From contig NZ_SWCN01000015.1 in NCBI RefSeq assembly GCF_005116575.1, positions 88,884-152,883 of the forward strand: a DNA stretch of 64,000 nt. The letters are read 5' to 3'. Shown one piece after another: positions 41,448 through 48,712 of the stretch. A program made the translations under genes and the position numbers. The stretch is from Desulforhopalus sp. IMCC35007. Its GTDB lineage: Bacteria > Desulfobacterota > Desulfobulbia > Desulfobulbales > Desulfocapsaceae. Within the stretch, counting starts at the first letter, position 1; each line of letters opens with the position of its first letter. The notes under the pieces were generated by a model, which was not told the origin of the DNA, did no database searches, and saw only the letters and a program-made list of their open reading frames with translations.

Positions 41448-41948
41448 TTATCCGCAATTCTTTCCGCGTTTCTTGCGGCCGGAGGGTTTCGTGCCCGGGG
41501 CGTTGGCGGCCTCGGCCACCTTCTCGAGCAGCGCCGCCGCCCATTCCGCCGGAGAGGTCTGCGGGCCTTTCGGCTCCTCACCCTCACGGGCGATCTTGGT
41601 GGTCTTGAGATCCTTCATGTGGCAGCGGATCATCCGGTCGAGCTTTTCGGCGGCGTCGGTGTTCCCCTCGATCTGGGCGCGGACCAGCTTCACCGAGTAG
41701 ACGCCCACCAGCTCCACCTGCAGGAAGTCGCTGGACTTGTTGAACTCGAAGTCCTGGTTGAGGCGGTCGATGATCGCGTCGAACATGACCTTCTCTTCCG
41801 GCGTCAGGCAACGGTCGGCGAAGATGCCGTGACGCAGCCGGTTCTGGTTGCCCTCGGGCGCACCAGGCCCGCGCCGGGGCGGTTCGGTCTTGCCCTCGTT
41901 GCGGTGCCAGCGGTCCAGCGTCTCTTTGTCCGGTTTGTTCAGTGCCAC
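41448..41948 (-). CDS. Terminase small subunit (likely)
   Basis: The 166-aa protein has RRGPGAPEGNQNRLRHGIFA, the GAPxGNxN-x-x-x-HG motif typical of small terminase-type proteins, then a helical oligomerisation region (DRLNQDFEFNKSSDFLQVEL), and a basic tail (GRKKRGKNCG). It would select the DNA to be packaged and assist the large subunit. It lies away from the large subunit gene but beside a repeat array that could be its binding site. The motif at 42040-42072 is 91 nt upstream. Confidence 0.65.
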   Translation of the reverse strand: MALNKPDKETLDRWHRNEGKTEPPRRGPGAPEGNQNRLRHGIFADRCLTPEEKVMFDAIIDRLNQDFEFNKSSDFLQVELVGVYSVKLVRAQIEGNTDAAEKLDRMIRCHMKDLKTTKIAREGEEPKGPQTSPAEWAAALLEKVAEAANAPGTKPSGRKKRGKNCG

Positions 41949-42039
41949 GTGGAAATCCTGCCGAATATTGTTTTCCCAAGCCGGGATACGGGGCGGGAGG
42001 CCGATTTAGCCTCCAAACGCGCTCCCGCCGGTTCAGGGG

Positions 42040-42072
42040 TTACTTACCGGAAGCGGCGCTAAACTGTCGGTC
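42040..42072 (-). promoter_or_regulatory. Phage regulon promoter motif, copy 6 (small terminase)
   Basis: Minus-strand GACCGAC, 15 bp, CCGGTAAGTAA. The right half doubles as the last codons of the Mor-like gene (TCC GGT AAG TAA), so the promoter element is built into a coding end. It is 91 nt upstream of the terminase ATG. Confidence 0.7.
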
Positions 42073-42318
42073 CCGACCCTGTTTTCGTTCGGCGGCGATG
42101 ATCTGGTTGACCCGGCGGGTGGTCACTCCGGCGAGGTTGGAGATCTCCTGGCTGCTGATCCCCTGCAGATGAAGGGCAAGCACTAGGTCGCGGCGTTCCT
42201 GGTAGAAGCGGCTCGGTGCAGGAACCCAGAGAATTCCGGTGTAGTGCTTCTGGATCTGCTCGAAGAGTTCCTCGGGCAGGACATCCTTGGCGTTGGCGTA
42301 GCGCTTCTTTTTCTTCAC
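42040..42318 (-). CDS. Mor/CD3324-like transcription regulator, 92 aa
   Basis: The protein begins MKKKKRYANAKDVLPEELFE, with an 'IQKHYTGILWVPAP' dimerisation-type segment, then a helix-turn-helix SSQEISNLAGVTTRRVNQII. This is the layout of small Mor-family activators (Mu Mor/C relatives, CD3324-type). Such proteins activate middle or late phage genes. It lies in the operon from 43133-43165 and could act alone or with the phage sigma factor. Its stop codon overlaps promoter copy 6. Confidence 0.7.
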   Translation of the reverse strand: MKKKKRYANAKDVLPEELFEQIQKHYTGILWVPAPSRFYQERRDLVLALHLQGISSQEISNLAGVTTRRVNQIIAAERKQGRDRQFSAASGK

Positions 42319-42321
42319 GGC

Positions 42322-43092
42322 TCAATCCTCCACTTTCTTCATCCACGGCTGCGGCACGTCCGGGTTGTAGAACCGCAGCGTGCTGGGACGCCCGGACTTC
42401 GGCCCGTGGATAATTTCGATAGAACGCTCGGTGACCTCGCCAATCTCCTGATCGCCATCGACGAAACAGACCAGGCCGTAGTCCTCGCCGCAGGGAAACC
42501 GGAATCGGCCCTGGTTCTGATAGAGGCGTGCCTCGGACCAGCCCTTGGCCATGGCCTCCTCACGGATGGCGTCGACCTTGGCGACAGCCTGGGAAGTCAC
42601 AGGCTGCTTACATTTCCAAGCTTGGTTGCCGGGATAAATCCAGTCCTTTCTGGGAGCTTCGACAGGTTTCTCCTGGGGCTCGGGACGAAGCGTGGGTGGC
42701 CGGTAGTTCTTCGGGGAAAAAGAGTGCAGGACCTCCTGCAGGCTATCCTTGCCGAACTCCCGGATGGCCAGCTCCTGCAGGGCGTTGAATCGCAGCCGCA
42801 GCGTGTTCCAGGCATCCTCTGGGAGCTTTCCTGCCTTGTGTGCGGCTTGGGCGGTAACCATGCGGGAACGTAGCCAGGCAAAGTATTCAGGCGACAGGCG
42901 GCGACACAGCGTACCGTCGATCTCCTTGTCTTCAGGCCAGTCGCGAGCGTCCTCGATCTCGTGGACCTCGAGCCCTGTGGAGACATAGATGGCGGGCTGC
43001 GGTGGTTGCGGTGGTAATGATGGGGTTTCACATCCTGCCGAGGCGTCCTGCCCACCGGCGGTGTGCTTGATCATGGTTTTCAGAAGGCTCAT
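42322..43092 (-). CDS. Hypothetical phage protein, 256 aa (possible replication factor)
   Basis: Begins MSLLKTMIKHTAGGQDASAG. A proline-rich segment PPQPPQPAI is encoded by iteron repeats. The rest reads WPEDKEIDGTLCRRLSPEYF, then LRSRMVTAQAAHKAGKLP, and DGDQEIGEVTERSIEIIHGP, with no motif I recognise. It sits between the iteron region and the Mor-like gene, so a replication or regulatory role is inferred only from position. The start lies 40 nt after promoter copy 7. Confidence 0.55.
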   Translation of the reverse strand: MSLLKTMIKHTAGGQDASAGCETPSLPPQPPQPAIYVSTGLEVHEIEDARDWPEDKEIDGTLCRRLSPEYFAWLRSRMVTAQAAHKAGKLPEDAWNTLRLRFNALQELAIREFGKDSLQEVLHSFSPKNYRPPTLRPEPQEKPVEAPRKDWIYPGNQAWKCKQPVTSQAVAKVDAIREEAMAKGWSEARLYQNQGRFRFPCGEDYGLVCFVDGDQEIGEVTERSIEIIHGPKSGRPSTLRFYNPDVPQPWMKKVED

Positions 43093-43526
43093 GGCTTCAG
43101 GCTCCAGAAATACGGGTTAATCGCTTTTCCCGTTACTTACCGGAGCTGTCCTGAAACCGTCGGAGACCATCTGCTGCGGTGGATACGTGCGGTGGCTGCG
43201 GTGGTCGTGCGGTGGAAGGTTTTCTCGTCCCACCGCAGTGGGTAGTTCTTTGTTTGTTATTTGTTTTTAGATAGTTATGAAGAAAGAGAAGATAGAGTGC
43301 GGTGGTTGCGGTGGTATTTGGGAAATGTCTCTCACGCTGGGCCGGAATTTCCCTGGCGTGGGATGTCGGGTTGGTAGGTAGAAAAAATATTTCAGCCCAT
43401 AGGGGGTGAGACCTCTGGGTTTACCACCGCAACCACCGCAAAGGCCATGAAAGCCTTGTCTGGCAAGGGTTTGGTGTGCGGTGGTTATCCACCGCAAGGG
43501 ACAGCGGTGTTCACCGCACCACCGCA
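42998..43526. repeat. TGCGGTGG iteron cluster, candidate replication origin
   Basis: The octamer TGCGGTGG or its complement occurs 14 times: forward at 42998, 43007, 43175, 43188, 43197, 43208, 43298, 43307 and 43477; reverse at 43230, 43424, 43433, 43489 and 43519. Several are in 9-bp-spaced pairs. An AT-rich patch (43241-43297) lies in the middle. The 43093-43545 gap contains no gene I support. The layout of iterons plus AT-rich DNA, near primase and helicase genes, resembles an origin. The first two copies are within a coding region. Confidence 0.7.
43133..43165 (-). promoter_or_regulatory. Phage regulon promoter motif, copy 7
   Basis: Minus-strand CTCCGAC, 15 bp, CCGGTAAGTAA. It is inside the iteron region and 40 nt upstream of the gene at 42322-43092, so replication and transcription signals are interleaved here. 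Confidence 0.75.
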
Positions 43527-43545
43527 AAACCGGAGCTGCGAATAC

Positions 43546-45057
43546 TCAATCCGTTGTCTTTCGATTATCTATAGAAATCATAACGTTCGTTTCATGTTGA
43601 CCCAGGTGCCACCGTTTACTAGTGACCTGTTGGAGGAAATGCAAATCATGGCTGATCAGCAACAGGCCACAGGGGCAATCTCTCAGGGCATTCTCTAAGC
43701 ACTCGATTGCTGGAAGATCGAGATGATTTGTCGGTTCATCCATAACAATTAAATGCGGCTGACGAATAATTCCAAGCGCCAATAGCACCTTGCGCAATTC
43801 ACCTGGGCTGATATCAAGGTTATGTAACAGTCGTTCAGGGCGTGACCCAAGAGCACTCACCACTGTCATGATTTTACCAAGTTGTTCATGGGAAAGGTGA
43901 TTTACATCTGCCATGATTTTTCGGGTTTTCATCATGTCAATCTCTTGCGGTAAATATACCAAATGCTCATTAGGAATATCTATGTGGTTAAGAATATGTC
44001 GAATAAAAGTTGTCTTTCCCATTCCATTTGCTCCAGTAATAGCAATACGATCGTCACGTAGCATTGAAATCTCTGGTATATGCAATTTTCTTGATTCATC
44101 GAGAGCGATTATGTCAGCAGGAATAGTAAAGAGGATTCGACGTGGAGAGACGGAACCATCGATCCAGAAATGAGTTGCATAGCGTTTCTTGATTTTTATC
44201 TCAGAAATTTGTTCCTGCCCATGCTTTATACGACCTTTTAATTGCTTAGCAAGACGCCCGGCATGACCATCCTGTCCTGAAACACGAGCCAGGTCGATTT
44301 TGGCACGCCCATCGCTGTCACCACGTGCCAAATGACGTTTCGATTTCTTTTTGTTGGCGCGTGAGGCTTTAGCGCAGCGACGTTTCGACTCGTCCTTTAA
44401 TCGTTCCAGGTTTTGTTGCAAACTATGACGTCTATCCTGCAAACTTGATTCTTCCCGTTTAACATCTGCGGCAGCTTTCGTATAATTGCCAGGTTGTATT
44501 ATGGCTTGAGGGGGGTCGAGAAAAATACATTGCTGGCAAAGAAGGTCAAGCAAATCTCGGTCATGGCTAACCAGCAGACCAATACCACGAAATGATGTAA
44601 GCGCTTCTATAAGCAGCTCACGGGCCGTAATATCAATATGATTGGTCGGTTCATCAAGAAGAAGGACATCCGGTTGTTGCCAGAGAGCGACAGCAATTTG
44701 AGCACGCTTACGCTCGCCATGACTTAGTGTCTGCCAGCGACTTACCCAATCATCGCCAATCCTTAGCTTTCCACGCAGTACGCATGCCTCTGCTTCAACC
44801 GTAGAAATCAAAAGTGATAGCTGTGCCGGAACATCGTCAGTGCGCTGCGGGCAGAAAACTATATGTCCGGACCGTTTGATAGTCCCTTGCTGTACCTGTA
44901 GATGTCCTGCCGCAAGTTGCAGAAAAGTCGTTTTCCCTGCACCGTTTGGCCCTACGATTCCTGTCCATCCTTCCGCAAGATGAACTGTGATATCCTCAAG
45001 CAATGAGGATATTGCACTATCATAAGAAAAGGTAACGTTTTGAAAAGATATTGACAT
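43546..45057 (-). CDS. ABC-F family ATPase, possible antibiotic-resistance ribosome protection protein
   Basis: The start at 45057 (MSISFQNVTFSYD) follows GGAGGT at 5-nt spacing; the frame continues to 45084 without support. The 503-aa protein has two ATPase modules: GPNGAGKTTFLQL, signature LSHGERKRAQIA and LLLDEPTNHID, then GANGMGKTTFIRH, SPGELRKVLLALG and VMDEPTNHLDLP. A charged linker with KKSKR lies between. There is no membrane domain, so it is ABC-F rather than a transporter. ABC-F proteins remove antibiotics from ribosomes or act in translation. The gene is AT-rich beside GC-rich phage genes and has its own promoter, so it is a transferred passenger. Confidence 0.85.
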   Translation of the reverse strand: MSISFQNVTFSYDSAISSLLEDITVHLAEGWTGIVGPNGAGKTTFLQLAAGHLQVQQGTIKRSGHIVFCPQRTDDVPAQLSLLISTVEAEACVLRGKLRIGDDWVSRWQTLSHGERKRAQIAVALWQQPDVLLLDEPTNHIDITARELLIEALTSFRGIGLLVSHDRDLLDLLCQQCIFLDPPQAIIQPGNYTKAAADVKREESSLQDRRHSLQQNLERLKDESKRRCAKASRANKKKSKRHLARGDSDGRAKIDLARVSGQDGHAGRLAKQLKGRIKHGQEQISEIKIKKRYATHFWIDGSVSPRRILFTIPADIIALDESRKLHIPEISMLRDDRIAITGANGMGKTTFIRHILNHIDIPNEHLVYLPQEIDMMKTRKIMADVNHLSHEQLGKIMTVVSALGSRPERLLHNLDISPGELRKVLLALGIIRQPHLIVMDEPTNHLDLPAIECLENALRDCPCGLLLISHDLHFLQQVTSKRWHLGQHETNVMISIDNRKTTD

Positions 45058-45120
45058 TGTTGACCTCCAAGCATGCTGTAACAAAACATACTGGACGTCC
45101 CATTCCCATGGAATCAGCTA

Positions 45121-45153
45121 AAATAAAAAATGCCACGTCTTAAACGTGGCATT
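45121..45153 (-). terminator. Attenuator terminator upstream of the ABC-F gene
   Basis: AATGCCACGT pairs with ACGTGGCATT, and on the minus strand it is followed by TTTTTTATTT. It sits between the ABC-F promoter and its ribosome binding site, so unmodified transcripts should end early. Other dyads upstream (CATTTTGGAT with ATCCAAAA; CACGAAA with TTTCGTG) could form competing structures. Confidence 0.75.
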
Positions 45154-45264
45154 CAAATCATAAACGCTGAAGCCACCCAAGATCTACGGAAACAGAACGC
45201 CATTTTTTGGATAATTTAACGATCCAAAATGGGAACACGAAAATTTCGTGAAGGCTCGTTTCCG

Positions 45265-45276
45265 TTAGATTCTCAA
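45265..45276 (-). CDS. Possible three-residue leader peptide (M-R-I)
   Basis: TTG AGA ATC TAA, with GGAGG 7 nt upstream, lies in the leader between the promoter and the attenuator. Ribosome stalling on such a leader could release the terminator. Very short, so confidence is low. Confidence 0.35.
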   Translation of the reverse strand: MRI

Positions 45277-45304
45277 GGGTATACCTCCATATAAATTTAC
45301 TTCT

Positions 45305-45333
45305 AACTTAGCATCACAGGATGATGGCGTCAA
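45305..45333 (-). promoter_or_regulatory. Sigma-70-type promoter of the ABC-F gene
   Basis: TTGACG, 17 bp, TAAGTT with an extended TGC just before the -10. It is unlike the phage motif, in keeping with an independent passenger gene. The leader to the ATG is about 240 nt; the whole 45058-45400 gap is accounted for by this leader. Confidence 0.65.
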
Positions 45334-45400
45334 GTTTTGCCTTTGATTTTGATAAAGTTCAGTGTCGTCATATCATCCAGTTTGGGCAAAAAAATTCCAT

Positions 45401-48400
45401 TTACCTGCTCTTGTGGCAGATCCGGTACTCGAAGTTCTTGGTGTGGGCGTTGCGCTGCCGGTCGATGTCGAACCCGGCGTCCCGGATGACGTCCAGGTCG
45501 TTGCTGATGCGCCGACCGAGCTGAGCGGGCTTCTTGTATTCGAACTCGAGGTTGAATTCCCGGCCGACCCTGCGCAGCGCAGCGAGCAGTCTTCCCGCCG
45601 ACACCGGTTCCATGGTGTTCTCGTTCTCGAACCTCACCTGGTAGCGTTCGATGAACCCCACCACATGGTTTGCCCGGTCGTCCTCGCCGTAGCGGGCCTT
45701 CTCATCCAGCTCCACCGCGTTCTGATAAGCGTGGAAGAGCGACGCCAGCGCCGTTGCGATGGGGTTCGACTCCCGCGCCATCTCCTGGCTGGTGTCGTTG
45801 ATGGAATGGATCTGCTCGATGAACAGCGGGCTCAGATCCTCGAGTCCGGTGGTCACCTCGTGTTCCTCGGACCCGGCCAGCATCATCAGGTACATCAGGC
45901 TCAGATAATCGTTGCACCGGCGTTTGCCATGGGTCGGCATGGTTCGGTGCAGCAGGCGCATGACCTGTTTCTGGGCTCCGTCCCGGATCATTGCCAGCAC
46001 ATGGCTGGTTCGCTTCATGATGGCCGAAATGATCAGATCCCGGTTCTGCTGGATGGCGGAGATGACCTCCGACTCCAGAAAGCAGTCGCTGGCCTGGTTG
46101 GCGAGGTCGAAGTTGATGACGAAGGACCTCGACAGGATCTCCGAAAGCTCCCCGCACAGCGGCTCGATGCCGGTGGTGTTCAGCAGGCACTTGGTCCGCT
46201 CGGTGATGGTCTCGCTGTCGGTGCCGCTCTTGCGTTTCTCTTTGGCGATGCCGGTGATGCTGGTCAGCATGAAGGTGGTCAGATCCTCGGTCATCTGCTT
46301 GACCTCGATGTTGTCGAGGACGATGAGCGGGTTCTGCGAGCCATCGGTATAGTTCGCCGCGTCGGTTGCCTTCTTGTGCTGTGGCTCGCCGAAAAGCAGC
46401 GTCGACGTGATCTTGCTGGCGGTGGTCTTGCCCGATCCGGCCGAACCCTCGAAACGGGTCATGGGCCGCGTCCCGGCGAAGTCGATCAGCAGGAAGCAGG
46501 AGAGCCAGGAAAGGATGAGAAAGCGATCTCCTTGCGGGCAGGTCATGTTGCCCACCAGCAGATCGACCAGGAGCCGGTCCGCCTCTTCGAGGTCGGCGTC
46601 TGGCAGGAATTTCAGCGGCTTCATCTTGCGCGAGCCGTCCAGAATGATGCCGTCCTCGTTGCCGCCGTTCTTCATGATCTGAATCTCGTCCGGGGTGATC
46701 TTGGCGATCTCGTGCTCCGGATTGTTCAGGTTGAAATAGACGGTGTACGAGGCCACATCGGTGTGCAGCCAGGAAAAATGGTCGCGCACCTGGCCACGGA
46801 TCATGGCCAGGCTGGGCAGCACCTCAAAAAATGTCCGACCGCCGTTGGAAGTCGGCACCATGCCCGTGTGCTTGTAGAGCATGGCCGCGTAATGGCGCTT
46901 GCGGCCTCTGTCCGGTGAATCCATCCAGTAGATGGCGTTATCGAAATACATGAACGGCTCGCCCTGCAGGGTGTGAAAGAACTGGGCACCGTTGGCGGTA
47001 AACCAGTCGTAGGCGGCCTCGGCGGCCAGTGTGTAGTCGGGAGCGCCGTTCTCCAGTTCTGTGTCGATCAGCACCTCGTCGACCCGGGCGCGGCATGATC
47101 CGGGCATCGCGCCGGACATCCGCTTGGCCTTCTTCTTTTCGTTACGGAACTCGACCTTGCGGTCCTTCTGGATGGCGCGGATCTGCTCTTTCAGGGTGGC
47201 CATCGAAACGCCACCGCCGATGCGCTCCTGCACCAGCTTCAGCAGGCGGGACTGTTCCAGCGGCGACTGCTCGGAAATCTCCCCCAGGATCGGTTCGAGC
47301 AGGCGGTTGCGTTCCTCCTCTTCAGCGCCCTCGGGCAGCGAGCGCACGCCGAACTCGATGGGCGTGCTGGCCTCGGCGAGCAGACGTTCGAAATCCTCCC
47401 GGGTATGCCCGGCGGCAATGTAATCGTTGACGTCGATCTTGGCGGTGGCGAGAAGCGCTTCGGCCGCCTGAATTTCCTGGGCGGAACGCCCCGCCAGCAG
47501 CTTGGCCAGCTCCTTCGGCCCCACGCTCGCCGTCAGGCTGAAGCGTTCGGTCAGCTCCTGCCGGGCCGCGATCTGTGTCTCCGACAAGGGCAGCGTCACC
47601 AGGCGGGTGTCGATCTTGTGTTCGGCCAGGGTGCGGGCGGTTTGCAGCGCCCCTTTGAGACCGGCCTGGGAGAGCTCGTTGTCTTGACAGATGTAGACGG
47701 TTTCGACGCCGCGCAGCTTGGGGATCAGGCGCTCCCAATCGGCGGCCCGGATGCGGACGGTGGCCGGAGATACGGTGGGCAGGCCCAGTTGCATCAGCGC
47801 CAGGCAATCGGTCACCCCCTCGGTGATGATCACCTTGCCGGGCCTGGCCAGCAGACAGTCCTCGTTGAACAGCAGCGCGTTGTTGATGAAATCGGCGACA
47901 TAAGGCCGCTGGTGCTCGTCGTGAACGGGCAGCTTCTTGTATTTCCCTTGCTCCCAGCCCGCGTCCGGGGTCCACGGCGTCTTGCGGCCGATCATGAACA
48001 CCACCCGGCCACGGCTCCAGTATGGAAAGACGATCCGGCGCTCGAAAAATGGCGTCAGGCCGTCCTGGCTGGTGGGGCGGAAAGCACCGGTAGCGGCGAG
48101 CTCTCGCTTGGAGAAGCCGTCTTCCCCCCCGGTCAGTTGGGCGACCGCGCCGGACGCGTTGTCCGCGTAGCCGATCAGGAGATCGTCGATAGTCTCCTCG
48201 CTCAGGGCGTATTTGGATTTCAGCCAGTCGAGGACCTCCGGCGACTCCTTGAGCCGGGCGTGGTAAAGCCTGGCCAGCGCCGTCAGCGCGTCCTTGACCC
48301 GCAGCTCAAAGGCGCGGTCCGCCTCCGTCTGGGCCAGACGCTCTTGACTGAGACCATAGCGCGACAGCGGCGGCAAGCCCGCCTTCTTGGCGAGATAGTC

Positions 48401-48712
48401 CCGGGCCTGACGGTGACTGTCCGGCATCGGACCGGATTGTCCGGCGGTTACCGAGCCCGTCTGAATGAACTCCACGAGCTGCAGCACGTCGCCGCCGACC
48501 CCGCAGCCGAAGCAGTACCAGCCCTGCTTGTCGAGCATCACATGCAGTGACAGGCGCGACTGGCTCTGATGGTTGGGACAGTCGCACATCAAGCGCTGGC
48601 CGGTCTCCTGGGTGATCCGTCCCGGCAGGAGTTCCCGGGCCACCTCACCGATGTCCATCTCGGTGACGAGCCGGTAATACTCCCTGACGTTATCCGTTCC
48701 GCCCATACTCAT
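45401..48712 (-). CDS. Primase-helicase (CHC2 zinc, TOPRIM and P-loop ATPase)
   Basis: The 1103-aa protein has a CHC2 zinc motif (CDCPNHQSQ, then YCFGCGVGGD, residues 40-75), a TOPRIM region (VIITEGVTDCLALMQLG, then VYICQDNELS, near residues 290-350) and an ATPase with GSAGSGKTTASKI near residue 760, followed by a hydrophobic, sensor-like region. It primes and unwinds DNA at the fork. The start overlaps the RecD2 stop (ATGA). It is the last gene of the replication operon, with the ABC-F passenger immediately downstream. Confidence 0.85.
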   Translation of the reverse strand: MSMGGTDNVREYYRLVTEMDIGEVARELLPGRITQETGQRLMCDCPNHQSQSRLSLHVMLDKQGWYCFGCGVGGDVLQLVEFIQTGSVTAGQSGPMPDSHRQARDYLAKKAGLPPLSRYGLSQERLAQTEADRAFELRVKDALTALARLYHARLKESPEVLDWLKSKYALSEETIDDLLIGYADNASGAVAQLTGGEDGFSKRELAATGAFRPTSQDGLTPFFERRIVFPYWSRGRVVFMIGRKTPWTPDAGWEQGKYKKLPVHDEHQRPYVADFINNALLFNEDCLLARPGKVIITEGVTDCLALMQLGLPTVSPATVRIRAADWERLIPKLRGVETVYICQDNELSQAGLKGALQTARTLAEHKIDTRLVTLPLSETQIAARQELTERFSLTASVGPKELAKLLAGRSAQEIQAAEALLATAKIDVNDYIAAGHTREDFERLLAEASTPIEFGVRSLPEGAEEEERNRLLEPILGEISEQSPLEQSRLLKLVQERIGGGVSMATLKEQIRAIQKDRKVEFRNEKKKAKRMSGAMPGSCRARVDEVLIDTELENGAPDYTLAAEAAYDWFTANGAQFFHTLQGEPFMYFDNAIYWMDSPDRGRKRHYAAMLYKHTGMVPTSNGGRTFFEVLPSLAMIRGQVRDHFSWLHTDVASYTVYFNLNNPEHEIAKITPDEIQIMKNGGNEDGIILDGSRKMKPLKFLPDADLEEADRLLVDLLVGNMTCPQGDRFLILSWLSCFLLIDFAGTRPMTRFEGSAGSGKTTASKITSTLLFGEPQHKKATDAANYTDGSQNPLIVLDNIEVKQMTEDLTTFMLTSITGIAKEKRKSGTDSETITERTKCLLNTTGIEPLCGELSEILSRSFVINFDLANQASDCFLESEVISAIQQNRDLIISAIMKRTSHVLAMIRDGAQKQVMRLLHRTMPTHGKRRCNDYLSLMYLMMLAGSEEHEVTTGLEDLSPLFIEQIHSINDTSQEMARESNPIATALASLFHAYQNAVELDEKARYGEDDRANHVVGFIERYQVRFENENTMEPVSAGRLLAALRRVGREFNLEFEYKKPAQLGRRISNDLDVIRDAGFDIDRQRNAHTKNFEYRICHKSR

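Noticed and set aside
40513..41544. Minus-strand 343-codon frame with repeating peptides such as QVDIGMF and QVNIGMS
   Set aside because: The peptide repeats are simply the DNA repeat array translated; the frame also overlaps the recombinase and terminase genes.
43063..43545. Small genes in the iteron region
   Set aside because: Short frames here lack ribosome binding sites and contain mostly the translated TGCGGTGG repeats.
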